Shown in pieces: positions 1 through 7,896 of a stretch of 19,563 nt of DNA; position 1 is the first letter of the stretch, and each line of letters begins with the position of its first letter. The DNA lies in assembly GCA_946575275.1 (NCBI GenBank), contig CAMNZV010000007.1, positions 1 through 19,563 of the forward strand, read 5' to 3'. Source of the DNA: an uncultured Clostridium sp. (GTDB lineage: Bacteria; Bacillota; Clostridia; Clostridiales; Clostridiaceae). The notes beneath the pieces are model-generated. The model saw only the letters and a list, made by a program, of their open reading frames with translations. It did not search any database and was not told where the DNA came from. Both the position numbers and the translations under genes were made by a program.

Positions 1-776
1 AAAATAAAAGTAAATATACTCCATCTATTGGCTTAATCCTTGGCTCTGGTCTTGGAAAGATTGCTAATGAAATTCAAGATCCTGAATATTATGATTATAA
101 TGATATACCAAACTTTCCAGTATCAACAATTGTAGGTCACAAAGGCAGACTTGTAATTGGAATGCTAAATGGTAAAACTGTTATTGCTATGGAGGGACGT
201 TTTCACTACTATGAAGGCTATAATATGAGTGATGTAACCTTCCCAATTAGAATAATGAAGCTTCTTGGAATATCAGAAATAATTATTACAAATGCTGCTG
301 GGGCTGTTAATACTGCCTTTAATCCTGGTGATTTAATGCTTATAACAGATCATATAAATCTATCACTAAACAACCCATTAATAGGCATGAATTTAGATGA
401 TTTTGGCGAAAGATTTCCTGACATGTCAGAGGCTTATAACAAAGACCTTATTAATTTAGCTAAGGTTGCCTCTAAAAAACTAGGTATAGAATTAAAAGAA
501 GGTGTATATACTATGTTTACAGGTCCTTCCTATGAAACCCCTGCCGAAATAAAAATGACTCGGGCACTTGGAGGAGATGCAGTAGGAATGTCTACTGTTC
601 CTGAGGTTATAGTCTCAAACCATTCAAAACTTAAGGTTTTAGGCATTTCCTGTTTAACAAATATGGCAGCTGGAATATTGTCTAAACCTCTAAGTCATGA
701 TGAGGTTATAGAAACCTCAAATAAAGTAACTACAAACTTTATTTCTTTGGTTAAGGAAATCATAAAAACTATTTAA
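1..776 (+). CDS. punA: Purine nucleoside phosphorylase (inosine/guanosine type), 5' end missing
   Basis: This enzyme splits purine (deoxy)nucleosides with phosphate to give the free base and (deoxy)ribose-1-phosphate, in cytosolic purine salvage. The reading frame is open from base 3, so the start lies outside the window; about 257 residues are visible and perhaps 10-20 are missing. The translation before the first internal Met holds the phosphate-binding loop LILGSGLG and the segment VGHKGRL. Further on come GRFHYYEGY, the base-binding ITNAAGAVN, TGPSYETPAEI and GMSTVPEVIVSNH. SCLTNMAAG follows, with the Asn that contacts the purine in trimeric PNPs. These mark the trimeric family (PupG/PunA), not hexameric DeoD. 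The gene ends in TAA at 774-776, just before a strong hairpin. The operon upstream cannot be seen. Family assignment is secure; exact nucleoside preference is inferred. Confidence 0.93.
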   Translation, partial: NKSKYTPSIGLILGSGLGKIANEIQDPEYYDYNDIPNFPVSTIVGHKGRLVIGMLNGKTVIAMEGRFHYYEGYNMSDVTFPIRIMKLLGISEIIITNAAGAVNTAFNPGDLMLITDHINLSLNNPLIGMNLDDFGERFPDMSEAYNKDLINLAKVASKKLGIELKEGVYTMFTGPSYETPAEIKMTRALGGDAVGMSTVPEVIVSNHSKLKVLGISCLTNMAAGILSKPLSHDEVIETSNKVTTNFISLVKEIIKTI

Positions 777-787
777 TATCAAAATGA

Positions 788-840
788 AAAATAAATGCTT
801 TTCAGATATAAAAATATCTAAAAAGCATTTATTTTATTTT
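788..840. terminator. Bidirectional intrinsic terminator
   Basis: A perfect 15-base inverted repeat (788-802 with 821-835) continues through an inner AGATAT/ATATCT stem (804-809 with 814-819) around an AAAA loop. T-rich sequence follows on the plus strand and A-rich sequence precedes it. It lies between the converging ends of the PNP gene and the minus-strand YcxB-like gene, so it can serve both. Confidence 0.85.
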
Positions 841-844
841 TATA

Positions 845-1399
845 TCATATCTCTATAGAAGTATATTCTACAATTAATTTTAGGAAATCCTCTTTTGTAT
901 TATCTTCATTAAATGACTCCATTGGTATAATCAAGGCTGTTCCATCCCTTAATATAAGGTAAATCATATCCTTTTCTAAGGAAACCTCTTTAATGGCATT
1001 CCATTTTATATAAAGAGAGCTGTCTTCTCTTTTAACTATTATTCCTTCTTCATTTATGTTTATATTAAGATCTTCTTCATAAGAATAATTAATTGTTTTT
1101 AGTTCAAATAATAGATTTTCCTTTATAGAAATTTGATAAAAGAATATATATATAAGATACCAGCTAACCCCAAAAACTAAAGGTAATACTATATATAATA
1201 TATCTTCAATTTGAATTTGTCCATGAACCTCAATTAGTGGTTTTCTAGAAAGGTATATAGACAAGGATAAGACAATACCTATTGGAATCATTATTATTGA
1301 TTTTATTTTTCTATATGTTTTTTCTGATGTTTGATTTTTTAAGAATTTTCTATAAAAATTTATTAATTGTAATTCAGTATTTTTATATGATAAGTTCAT
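845..1399 (-). CDS. YcxB-like membrane protein (paralogue 1)
   Basis: This is a 184-residue protein of unknown function resembling the YcxB family. It has a short polar N-terminus and two hydrophobic segments at about residues 33-50 and 66-89. A cytosolic C-terminal domain begins at about 108 and contains YLILRDGTALIIPMESF. Hydrophobic strands followed by an IP-x-x-x-F motif are typical of YcxB-like C-terminal domains. The ATG at 1397-1399 has a strong GAGGAGG site nine bases upstream. The gene overlaps the end of its upstream paralogue by 17 bases, so the two are probably translationally coupled. It ends against the bidirectional terminator at 788-840. The first 22 residues (MNLSYKNTELQLINFYRKFL and on) are a useful reference for the damaged N-terminus of the neighbour. 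No function is claimed. Confidence 0.8.
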   Translation of the reverse strand: MNLSYKNTELQLINFYRKFLKNQTSEKTYRKIKSIIMIPIGIVLSLSIYLSRKPLIEVHGQIQIEDILYIVLPLVFGVSWYLIYIFFYQISIKENLLFELKTINYSYEEDLNININEEGIIVKREDSSLYIKWNAIKEVSLEKDMIYLILRDGTALIIPMESFNEDNTKEDFLKLIVEYTSIEI

Positions 1400-1907
1400 C
1401 AGTTTCTTCCTCCTCTTTCACCTTTTTATTTTCATTAATAGTGTTAATGAATTGTAACTTTTCATTATCATCTTCAAAAGCCTCTATAGGAATTAGAAAT
1501 TTACTATAATTAGATATAATAAGTTCAACATAAGTATTTTTATCAATAATGGATTTAACTCCTTTATAATTACTTTCTATTCTTTTTAAATTATTTTCAA
1601 ATACAATAGTTTCATCTTTTAATGTATATTTAGTTTGTCCTTCAAATGGGATATTCATATTATCTATTTCCTTCATTATTGAAATGCTTTTAAATTTCCA
1701 AGCAATAATAGGTAAAAGAATAGACCACAAAATTGCACAAATAATATATATAAGTAATGTAAAACTTGATTCTCTTTTTAAATATCCATAAAACTGCATA
1801 TCATAAGTATACCTTGATATACACAAAGCTACAAAGATTGCTAATACAAATATAATTAATCCTGCAAACTTAAATTTTGTTTTTTTACTTTTAAATAAAT
1901 CCTTCAA
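1383..1907 (-). CDS. YcxB-like membrane protein (paralogue 2), apparently frameshifted near its N-terminus
   Basis: The longest open frame begins at a TTG (1905-1907) and encodes 174 residues. They have the same plan as paralogue 1: two membrane segments at about residues 12-32 and 48-70, then a C-terminal domain with YVELIISNYSKFLIPIEAF. This TTG is a doubtful true start: it has only a distant AGAGGA upstream, and an in-frame TGA lies at 1938-1940. In another frame, a TTG at 1952-1954 has a very good AGGGGG site eight bases upstream. It encodes MEISYENTEEKFIELY and then meets TGA at 1904-1906. That peptide matches the start of paralogue 1 (MNLSYKNTELQLINFY). Joining the two frames by a one-base change gives about 190 residues, close to paralogue 1. 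The likely explanations are a pseudogene or a sequencing indel. Coupled reinitiation at the overlapping TTGA is also possible. Function unknown. Confidence 0.65.
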   Translation of the reverse strand: MKDLFKSKKTKFKFAGLIIFVLAIFVALCISRYTYDMQFYGYLKRESSFTLLIYIICAILWSILLPIIAWKFKSISIMKEIDNMNIPFEGQTKYTLKDETIVFENNLKRIESNYKGVKSIIDKNTYVELIISNYSKFLIPIEAFEDDNEKLQFINTINENKKVKEEEETDELII

Positions 1908-1954
1908 TATAATTCTATGAATTTTTCCTCTGTATTTTCATAAGAAATTTCCAA
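1904..1954 (-). other. N-terminal fragment of the YcxB-like paralogue 2 gene, out of frame with the rest
   Basis: This is a 16-codon frame starting TTG (1952-1954) behind AAAGGGGGAAG and ending TGA (1904-1906). It encodes MEISYENTEEKFIELY, similar along its whole length to the first 16 residues of the downstream paralogue. A shift back by one base at TAT-TGA would continue it directly into the 174-residue frame. Confidence 0.7.
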
Positions 1955-1992
1955 ATTTACTTCCCCCTTTTTATTCACACACAACTATATCC

Positions 1993-1998
1993 ATTATA
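1993..1998 (-). promoter_or_regulatory. Candidate -10 box for the YcxB-like pair
   Basis: A perfect TATAAT on the minus strand lies about 40 bases upstream of the AGGGGG-preceded TTG start. No good -35 sits at 17 bases (TAGTAT); a better one, TTGTAG, is 20 bases away. This is a weak call. Confidence 0.4.
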
Positions 1999-2041
1999 CA
2001 AAAAAACAAAATTAAATACTACAATATTCATTAAATAAATT

Positions 2042-2069
2042 AAAGGTTTTCATAATTCTGAAAACCTTT
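2042..2069 (-). terminator. Intrinsic terminator of the 81-aa protein gene
   Basis: A perfect 10-base inverted repeat AAAGGTTTTC/GAAAACCTTT around an 8-base loop starts six bases past the stop codon at 2076-2078. It is followed on the minus strand by a T/A-rich tail. Confidence 0.7.
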
Positions 2070-2075
2070 TAACCC

Positions 2076-2321
2076 TTAAAGCTCATCTTCCATTTCTGAA
2101 AATGTACTATATGTCCTATATTCTGATTCTACCATTACCTCTGTCTCTTCCTCATTACTTTTAATATAATTAAAATCCTCTAAAATTAGTTCTATATCCT
2201 CTAATGTTTCTTTTATATTATCTAAAACCTCTTCCTTCCCCTTCTCACTTCTTGATACCAATAAAGACTTATACTTATCTAATTCCTTAATCTTTTTTGT
2301 TAATATTTTTTCTGTTTTCAT
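2076..2321 (-). CDS. Small charged helical protein of unknown function, 81 aa
   Basis: I do not recognise the family. The frame can be extended to a Met at 2370-2372, but nothing resembling a ribosome binding site precedes that codon. The ATG at 2319-2321 has TTGGAGG five bases upstream, so I place the start there. The 81-residue product begins MKTEKILTKKIKELDKYK. It is Lys/Glu-rich with regularly spaced Leu/Ile over about residues 5-55, consistent with a coiled coil or helical hairpin, and ends in an acidic tail (EMEDEL). It has no signal peptide, membrane segment or Cys motif. It forms a one-gene unit with its own terminator and is divergent from the asnS T-box leader. It could be a small DNA- or cell-envelope-associated protein, but nothing in the sequence decides this. 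Confidence 0.6.
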   Translation of the reverse strand: MKTEKILTKKIKELDKYKSLLVSRSEKGKEEVLDNIKETLEDIELILEDFNYIKSNEEETEVMVESEYRTYSTFSEMEDEL

Positions 2322-2409
2322 TATTGCCTCCAAAATACTTATATCATATATTGTATGAATAACTTGTTGCATTTGTTAGTGAAGTATTGTAAAATCTAAT
2401 TATTATATT

Positions 2410-2662
2410 TATTGCTGTGATAAGAAGAAGTAGGATATATGGATGTAGTTATAGCGAGTAAGGGATGGTGCAAGCCTTATACGATGCCAAGTCTGAATAA
2501 CATCTTTGAGCTTCTAACCGAACAATATTATTTAAGTAGGCTTAGACGTATATCAACACGTTACAGTTGAAAAACATTTTTTGTTTGTTTAAGTGGCTTT
2601 TATAGCAATTTAGGTGGTACCGCGAATTATCTTCGTCCTTATTAATTTAAGGACGTTTTTTT
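2410..2662 (+). promoter_or_regulatory. T-box leader (asparagine) of asnS
   Basis: The conserved T-box sequence AGGTGGTACCGCG lies at 2612-2624 and is followed by a factor-independent terminator. Upstream is a Stem I-like region: AGAAG near 2423 can pair with CTTCT at 2511-2515, closing a long arm. The specifier region GTCTGAATAACATC has an AAC codon (Asn) at 2499-2501, in the usual position just before the 3' strand of Stem I. Uncharged tRNA-Asn should pair at the codon and at UGGU (2615-2618), stabilise the antiterminator and let asnS be transcribed. The variable base is U; if the tRNA-Asn discriminator is G, as is usual in bacteria, the contact would be a G-U wobble. The 5' end is estimated from candidate -10 sequences at 2401-2409, without a convincing -35. 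This leader fills the gap between the divergent 81-aa gene and asnS. Confidence 0.93.
2634..2662 (+). terminator. T-box regulated terminator
   Basis: CGTCCTT (2634-2640) pairs with AAGGACG (2649-2655) around an 8-base loop and is followed by a run of seven T. It is the competing structure to the T-box antiterminator directly upstream. Confidence 0.9.
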
Positions 2663-2685
2663 ATTATTTTTAAGGAGGAATTTAA

Positions 2686-4080
2686 ATGACAAAACCTACA
2701 TTAATTAAAACATTATTTAGAAATACTAATGAATATTTATCACAAGAAATAACTATTTCAGGATGGGTTAGAACATTACGTTCATCTAATGCCTTTGGAT
2801 TTATTGAACTAAATGACGGTTCTTTCTTTAAAAACATACAAATAGTTTTTGATACAAACTTAGATAATTTTAAAGAAATATCTAAACTTGCTATTAGCTC
2901 AACAATTTCAGTAACTGGTACCTTAGTTGAAACCCCTAATGCAAAACAACCCTTTGAAATACAAGCTACAAAAATTATACTAGAGGGAAATTCAGATTCT
3001 GATTATCCTCTTCAAAAGAAAAGACATACATTTGAATATCTAAGAACTATTGCTCATTTAAGACCAAGAAGTAATGTATTTTCTGCTGTATTTAGAGTTC
3101 GTTCTGTTGCAGCTTATGCAATACACAAGTTCTTCCAAGATCAAGATTTTGTATATACTCACACTCCAATTTTAACTGGAAGTGACTGTGAGGGTGCTGG
3201 TGAGATGTTTAAAGTTACAACCCTACCACTTAATAACACACCATTAACTGAAAATGGAGCTATAGATTATTCAAAGGATTTCTTTGGTAAGGAAACTAAC
3301 CTTACAGTATCTGGACAATTAAACGGAGAATGTTACGCATTGGCTTTTAGAAATATTTATACCTTTGGACCAACCTTTAGAGCTGAAAATTCTAACACTG
3401 CAAGACATGCTGCTGAGTTTTGGATGGTTGAACCTGAAATAGCATTTGCTGACCTATCAGATGATATGGAGCTTGCTGAAAATATGCTTAAATACGTTAT
3501 GCAATATGTTATAGATAACTGTCCTGAGGAAATGGACTTTTTCAACCAATTTGTTGACAAAGGATTACTTGATAGATTAAATCATGTTATTTCAGCTAAC
3601 TTTGGTAAGGTAACCTATACTGAGGCTGTAGAAATTCTTAAAAACTGTGGTAGAAAATTTGAATATGATGTTGAATGGGGAATTGACCTTCAAACAGAAC
3701 ATGAAAGATATTTAACTGAAGAACACTTCAAAAAACCTGTGTTTGTAACAGATTATCCAAAGGATATTAAGGCATTCTATATGAGAATAAATGATGATAA
3801 TAAAACTGTTGCTGCCTGTGATTGCTTAGTTCCAGGTATTGGTGAAATAATAGGTGGAAGCCAAAGAGAAGAAAGACTTGATGTATTAAAGTCTAGAATG
3901 AAGGAGCTTAACCTAAATGAAGAAGATTATTGGTGGTATTTAGAACTAAGAAAATATGGTGAAACAAAACATGCCGGATTTGGCCTTGGTTTTGAAAGAT
4001 TAATTATGTATTTAACTGGAATTACTAACATTAGAGACGTAATACCTTTCCCAAGAACTACAGGACAATCTGAATTTTAA
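2686..4080 (+). CDS. asnS: Asparagine--tRNA ligase
   Basis: AsnRS attaches asparagine to tRNA-Asn using ATP. The protein is 464 residues, the normal length for bacterial AsnRS. An N-terminal OB-fold anticodon-binding domain (about 15-105) contains [21 protein letters not shown] class II catalytic domain follows. It has the motif 2 region around [20 protein letters not shown] (about 227-246) and motif 3 [16 protein letters not shown] (about 431-446), ending near RDVIPFPR as in the family. AsnRS rather than AspRS is supported by the length, the lack of the bacterial AspRS insertion domain, and the Asn specifier codon in the leader. The ATG follows AAGGAGG by six bases. Transcription depends on the T-box leader and stops at the hairpin starting 16 bases after the stop codon. 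Confidence 0.97.
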   Translation: MTKPTLIKTLFRNTNEYLSQEITISGWVRTLRSSNAFGFIELNDGSFFKNIQIVFDTNLDNFKEISKLAISSTISVTGTLVETPNAKQPFEIQATKIILEGNSDSDYPLQKKRHTFEYLRTIAHLRPRSNVFSAVFRVRSVAAYAIHKFFQDQDFVYTHTPILTGSDCEGAGEMFKVTTLPLNNTPLTENGAIDYSKDFFGKETNLTVSGQLNGECYALAFRNIYTFGPTFRAENSNTARHAAEFWMVEPEIAFADLSDDMELAENMLKYVMQYVIDNCPEEMDFFNQFVDKGLLDRLNHVISANFGKVTYTEAVEILKNCGRKFEYDVEWGIDLQTEHERYLTEEHFKKPVFVTDYPKDIKAFYMRINDDNKTVAACDCLVPGIGEIIGGSQREERLDVLKSRMKELNLNEEDYWWYLELRKYGETKHAGFGLGFERLIMYLTGITNIRDVIPFPRTTGQSEF

Positions 4081-4095
4081 TCTATAATTTAAATG

Positions 4096-4134
4096 AATTC
4101 CAGTAAATCCACAATGGCTTACTGGAATTTTTTA
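4096..4134 (+). terminator. Intrinsic terminator of asnS
   Basis: An 11-base perfect inverted repeat AATTCCAGTAA (4096-4106) and TTACTGGAATT (4119-4129), with an inner CCA/TGG pairing in the loop, runs into TTTTTT. Confidence 0.9.
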
Positions 4135-4157
4135 TGTATATTATGAAAAATATAGTG

Positions 4158-4163
4158 TATAAT
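4158..4163 (+). promoter_or_regulatory. Candidate -10 box for the DUF885 lipoprotein gene
   Basis: A perfect TATAAT lies 39 bases before the start codon and 23 bases past the asnS terminator. The -35 region is poor, so the promoter is plausible but not certain. Confidence 0.45.
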
Positions 4164-4202
4164 TTTTATACAAATGTATTTATTAACTTAAAGGAGGCTA
4201 AC

Positions 4203-5966
4203 ATGAAGAATTTTAAAAAACTCATTACCTTTTTAACTTTATTAGTTCTTTCATTATCACTTATAAGCTGTAATTTTTCAAATATAACAGATTTAAATAA
4301 AAGTGAAGCTGATAAATTTGATGAATTTCTAAATGAAGAATTTGAAAACTATGTATCCTCAGATTATCTCACCTTACATTATAGTATAAAAAATCCATCT
4401 TCATATAATCTAGAAAACTCAGAAATAACACTTGGTTCTATAGATTTAGATAGTTTCGAAGACTATGATAATGAAATAGATGAAACCTATAATAAATTAA
4501 CATCCTTTTCTTATGACCAATTAACTGAGGAACAAAAATTAACCTATGATATTTTAGGAAACCACTTAATTACAGAAAAAAAGTCTAAGGGCTTATATTA
4601 CTATCAATCAATATTACATCCAACTACAGGACTTCAATCAAATTTACCTGTTACCTTTGCAGAATATACCTTTTATGACAAGGATGATGCTTATGATTAT
4701 ATTGAACTATTAAAGGATATAGAAAATTACTTTGATGATATTATTGAGTTTGAAACTGAAAAATCAAATCAAGGTTTATTTATGTCCACTAAAACTGCTG
4801 ATGCTGTTATTAATGAAATCAATGCTTTTATAGCAAATCCAGATAACAATTATTTAATTACATCCTTTAATGACAAAATTAATGAACTAGCAGATCTTAC
4901 CACTACTGAAAAAGATGATTTATCCTATTCTAACAAGGATATTGTAATTAATAGTGTTCTACCCTCTTACAAAAAACTTTCAAAAACATTAGAGGAGTTA
5001 AAAAGCACTAGTTCTAATGAAAATGGCCTTTGCTACTTTGAAGATGGTTCAAAATACTATGAATATTTATTAGCTAATAGTACAGGATCATCAAAAAGTG
5101 TAAAAGAAATAGAAGGTATTCTTGAAAGTCGCTTAAATTCTAAGATGAAGGAATTGCAAACACTAGCCTTAGCATATCCTGAAACAGTTATGTCAATGTA
5201 TAGTGATGAAAATTTCGGTTCATTTTCCATGACTGACCCTACTGAAATTTTAAATTACCTAAAGGAGAAAATATCAAACACTTATCCTGAGGGACCTTCA
5301 ACTAATTTTACCATAAAATATGTTGATAAATCCCTTGAAGAATCATCTTCCCCTGCATTTTATATGATTCCACCAATAGATGATTATGAATCTAATACAA
5401 TTTATATAAATCCAACACAAGTTGGAAATTCAAACTTATTTTCAACCTTAGCCCATGAAGGCTATCCAGGACACCTATACCAAACAACCTATTTTAATAA
5501 TACAAATCCACATCCTATAAGAAAGGCACTATCCTTTGATGGTTATGTTGAAGGTTTTGCAACTTATGCTGAAATAGATTCCTACTCATTAGCGGGAATT
5601 AATAGTGCTGCTATTGTAAATCTTCAACAAATAACCTCTGAAATCAATCTAGCTTTACCTACCCTGCTAGATATTTATATAAACTATGATGGATATAAAA
5701 GGGAAGATGTAAATAAATATTTACTAGACTTTGGTTATGATTCTTCATTAACAGATTATTTTTTTGACACACTTGTTGGAAATCCAACAAATTATGCTAA
5801 ATACTATGTAGGGTATTTAGAATTCATTCAGTTACAAGATAAGGCAACTACAACCCTTAAAGGTAATTTTAATATTAAAGATTTTAATAAGGTTCTATTA
5901 GACGTTGGTCCTGCACCATTTGCAATAGTTGAAAAGAAAGTTGATGAATATATTCTAAACAATTAA
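4203..5966 (+). CDS. DUF885-family lipoprotein, predicted zinc metallopeptidase-like
   Basis: This is a 587-residue secreted lipoprotein. The open frame extends to 4134. The ATG at 4203 is the credible start: AAGGAGG lies five bases upstream and it opens a classic signal peptide, MKNFKKLITFLTLLVLSLS, with lipobox LISC and acylated Cys23. The extension would put charged and Asn-rich residues before this signal and begins inside the asnS terminator tail. The long helical body (about 35-580) matches the DUF885 family. Near residue 416 it has LAHEGYPGHLYQ: His418-Glu419 and His424 in an H-E-x5-H arrangement. A conserved EGFATYAE follows at 450-457 and would supply the third ligand of a gluzincin-like zinc site. 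Peptidase activity and substrate are inferred from these motifs only. The protein should be anchored outside the cytoplasmic membrane by Lgt, encoded elsewhere in the window. It is a single-gene unit between two terminators. Confidence 0.85.
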   Translation: MKNFKKLITFLTLLVLSLSLISCNFSNITDLNKSEADKFDEFLNEEFENYVSSDYLTLHYSIKNPSSYNLENSEITLGSIDLDSFEDYDNEIDETYNKLTSFSYDQLTEEQKLTYDILGNHLITEKKSKGLYYYQSILHPTTGLQSNLPVTFAEYTFYDKDDAYDYIELLKDIENYFDDIIEFETEKSNQGLFMSTKTADAVINEINAFIANPDNNYLITSFNDKINELADLTTTEKDDLSYSNKDIVINSVLPSYKKLSKTLEELKSTSSNENGLCYFEDGSKYYEYLLANSTGSSKSVKEIEGILESRLNSKMKELQTLALAYPETVMSMYSDENFGSFSMTDPTEILNYLKEKISNTYPEGPSTNFTIKYVDKSLEESSSPAFYMIPPIDDYESNTIYINPTQVGNSNLFSTLAHEGYPGHLYQTTYFNNTNPHPIRKALSFDGYVEGFATYAEIDSYSLAGINSAAIVNLQQITSEINLALPTLLDIYINYDGYKREDVNKYLLDFGYDSSLTDYFFDTLVGNPTNYAKYYVGYLEFIQLQDKATTTLKGNFNIKDFNKVLLDVGPAPFAIVEKKVDEYILNN

Positions 5967-5972
5967 TAGTAG

Positions 5973-6015
5973 AAAAAACTTTTAGAAATTTTATATTATT
6001 TCTAAAAGTTTTTTT
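5973..6015. terminator. Bidirectional intrinsic terminator
   Basis: A 17-base perfect inverted repeat (5973-5989 with 5998-6014) centred on CTTTTAG/CTAAAAG has an 8-base loop, A-tract on the left and T-tract on the right. It separates the converging DUF885 gene and nrdG. Confidence 0.9.
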
Positions 6016-6021
6016 ATATAC

Positions 6022-6540
6022 TTAATATCCAATAACCTCCATTGCCTTTCCAAGCTCTAATGACTTTTTAACATCAATAATTCTTTGATTACTAGATCCT
6101 CTAAACCTTAAACCATCATCCTTATTATCCTCTTCAAACCTTCCATCTACCAAAACATCAATAAAATCCAGTAATTTTGCCCATCCTAGTCTTTCATTCT
6201 TATGTTCAATAATATATTCAAATTTGTATCCTGTATAACACCATATATTTAGCCCTGCACCTTTAATATTCCTTGCTATATAGGCAAATTTATCTGCCTG
6301 CTCTAAGGGGTCCCCTCCTGAAAATGTTACACCATCTAACATTGGATTGTTAATTATATCCTTAATAATTAAATCCATATCAAGTAATTCTCCTCCATCA
6401 AAACAGTGCGTCTCTGGATTAAAACATCCCTTGCAATTGTGCTTGCAACCTTGTGAAAAAAGAACCCTTCTTATTCCAGATCCATTTGTTAGGCTTTCAT
6501 ATATTATTCCTGACAATCTAATTTGATTATTATTATCCAT
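6022..6540 (-). CDS. nrdG: Anaerobic ribonucleoside-triphosphate reductase activating protein
   Basis: NrdG is the radical SAM activase that uses a [4Fe-4S] cluster and S-adenosylmethionine to put the glycyl radical on NrdD. The 172-residue length is normal for NrdG. Cluster ligands are Cys32, Cys36 and Cys39 in QGCKHNCKGCFNP. The SAM-binding GGD segment is in VTFSGGDPLE (71-80), and the C-terminal VLVDGRFE is typical of the family. The ATG at 6538-6540 has an AGAGGT site. The gene begins 11 bases after the DUF815 ATPase gene ends and should be co-transcribed with it. It is not next to nrdD, which lies about 5 kb upstream on the same strand as a separate unit; no other nrdD is present in the window. 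Identity is secure; the split arrangement is discussed among the findings. Confidence 0.95.
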   Translation of the reverse strand: MDNNNQIRLSGIIYESLTNGSGIRRVLFSQGCKHNCKGCFNPETHCFDGGELLDMDLIIKDIINNPMLDGVTFSGGDPLEQADKFAYIARNIKGAGLNIWCYTGYKFEYIIEHKNERLGWAKLLDFIDVLVDGRFEEDNKDDGLRFRGSSNQRIIDVKKSLELGKAMEVIGY

Positions 6541-6551
6541 TTAAAAACCTC

Positions 6552-7877
6552 TTATTTTTCCTTATTTTTAAGTTCACCCTCTAACCAATCTATAAATTGT
6601 CTTGCTGATCTTGGTGAACGTCCATTGTGCCACTTTTCCCATTTTAAAGCTTCAGAATATAAATAATCTTTTTCTATTTCTATTCCACGATCCTCTGCAA
6701 TACCCTCTACAATGCTTAAATATTCCTTTTGATCTGGGGCATAGAAGCTTATAGTTATCCCAAATCTATCTGCTAGGGATAGCTTTTCCTCTTTATTATC
6801 CATTGAGTGGACCTCATCCTCCCTATCAGAGAACTTTTCCTGTACCAAGTGCCTTCTATTTGTAGTTGCATATATTAGAATATTATCTGGTCTATTTTCA
6901 ATTCTTCCCTCTAAAATTGTCTTTAAGGCTGAATAACTAGCTTCATTATCAGAAAAAACCAAATCATCTACAAAGATAATAAATTTTTGTTTTTTATGTT
7001 TTAATAATCTTATAATTCTAGTAAAATCATTTAATTGTTCTTTATCTACTTCAATTAACCTTAATCCCTCTGTATAAAATTCGTTTAAAATAGCTTTAAC
7101 TGTAGATGATTTACCAGTACCTCTTGAACCATAAAGTAATAGGTTATTTGATGGAATTCCAGCTAAAAAGTTTTTTGTATTTTTTATTATTTCTTCCTTT
7201 TGACTTTCATATCCAATTAAGTCCTTTAATCTAATTGGATCTGGTTCAAGTATCTCCCTTAAATGCCCTTCCTCCTCATTGATAAATCTTTCCCAAACAA
7301 AAGCACTATAGGCTGAAGCTCTTCCTGCACCATTTCTTCTATGAAATTCTAATATATATTCACCTTTTTCATTCCAATTAGATTCATTTATAAATTTAGC
7401 CTTAATTTTTTCAAAATCTGTTAGGTTCTTAGGACTATATTCTTCGTCTAAAAGCCCAAAGTCCATTAATGAATTTATTCTATTTATTAACTCCTTATTT
7501 GGAGCATATTTAGAAATAAGAATTTCTTTAACCTGTTTACTATCTATTTCAACTATCCTGCCTAAAAAATCCAATTCATTATTAATTCCATTTACAATAA
7601 ACTCCGGTATAGCTTCATTTGACTTAATACTTTCATTAAAAGGATTATTAGTTAAAAGCATTTCTGAAACCATAGCTTCTTTAAAAGATAATTTACTACT
7701 AATTGAAAATAAGGCACAAACAAAATCATTATAAGCCCTTATACTTTCACTTATGTATTCACCACCCACTATCTTTTCCACAAGTATTCTAAATTTATCC
7801 CCAATTTTTTCATAAAACAATCCTTTATACACACATAAAGAATCAATATCTAACTTTAATTGTTGTTCCTTTTCCAT
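6552..7877 (-). CDS. DUF815-family AAA-type ATP-binding protein
   Basis: This is a 441-residue cytosolic P-loop ATPase of a widespread but poorly characterised family. An N-terminal helical region (about 1-200) precedes an AAA-like core that starts at LKDLIGYESQKEEI (about 217). The Walker A motif is GSRGTGKSS (250-258) and the Walker B is FIIFVDD, with Asp304-Asp305. A sensor-like IYATTNRRHLV follows, then SLADRFG, and a C-terminal ending near RSPRSARQFIDWL. These segments are characteristic of DUF815. The ATG at 7875-7877 follows AAAGGGGATGGGA. The gene starts only 18 bases past the hydratase terminator and I see no promoter there, so expression probably depends on read-through or an internal promoter in the hydratase gene. 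It is tightly linked to nrdG downstream. A role in remodelling or maturing the reductase would be a guess. Confidence 0.85.
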   Translation of the reverse strand: MEKEQQLKLDIDSLCVYKGLFYEKIGDKFRILVEKIVGGEYISESIRAYNDFVCALFSISSKLSFKEAMVSEMLLTNNPFNESIKSNEAIPEFIVNGINNELDFLGRIVEIDSKQVKEILISKYAPNKELINRINSLMDFGLLDEEYSPKNLTDFEKIKAKFINESNWNEKGEYILEFHRRNGAGRASAYSAFVWERFINEEEGHLREILEPDPIRLKDLIGYESQKEEIIKNTKNFLAGIPSNNLLLYGSRGTGKSSTVKAILNEFYTEGLRLIEVDKEQLNDFTRIIRLLKHKKQKFIIFVDDLVFSDNEASYSALKTILEGRIENRPDNILIYATTNRRHLVQEKFSDREDEVHSMDNKEEKLSLADRFGITISFYAPDQKEYLSIVEGIAEDRGIEIEKDYLYSEALKWEKWHNGRSPRSARQFIDWLEGELKNKEK

Positions 7878-7896
7878 CTGTTCCCATCCCCTTTAA

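Noticed and set aside
3357..3560. Minus-strand open frame within asnS
   Set aside because: Opposite conserved AsnRS motif 2 coding; no independent support.
4134..4202. 23-residue N-terminal extension of the DUF885 protein
   Set aside because: It begins in the asnS terminator tail, has no binding site, and would move the signal peptide away from the N-terminus. The ATG at 4203 has AAGGAGG and an ideal lipoprotein signal.
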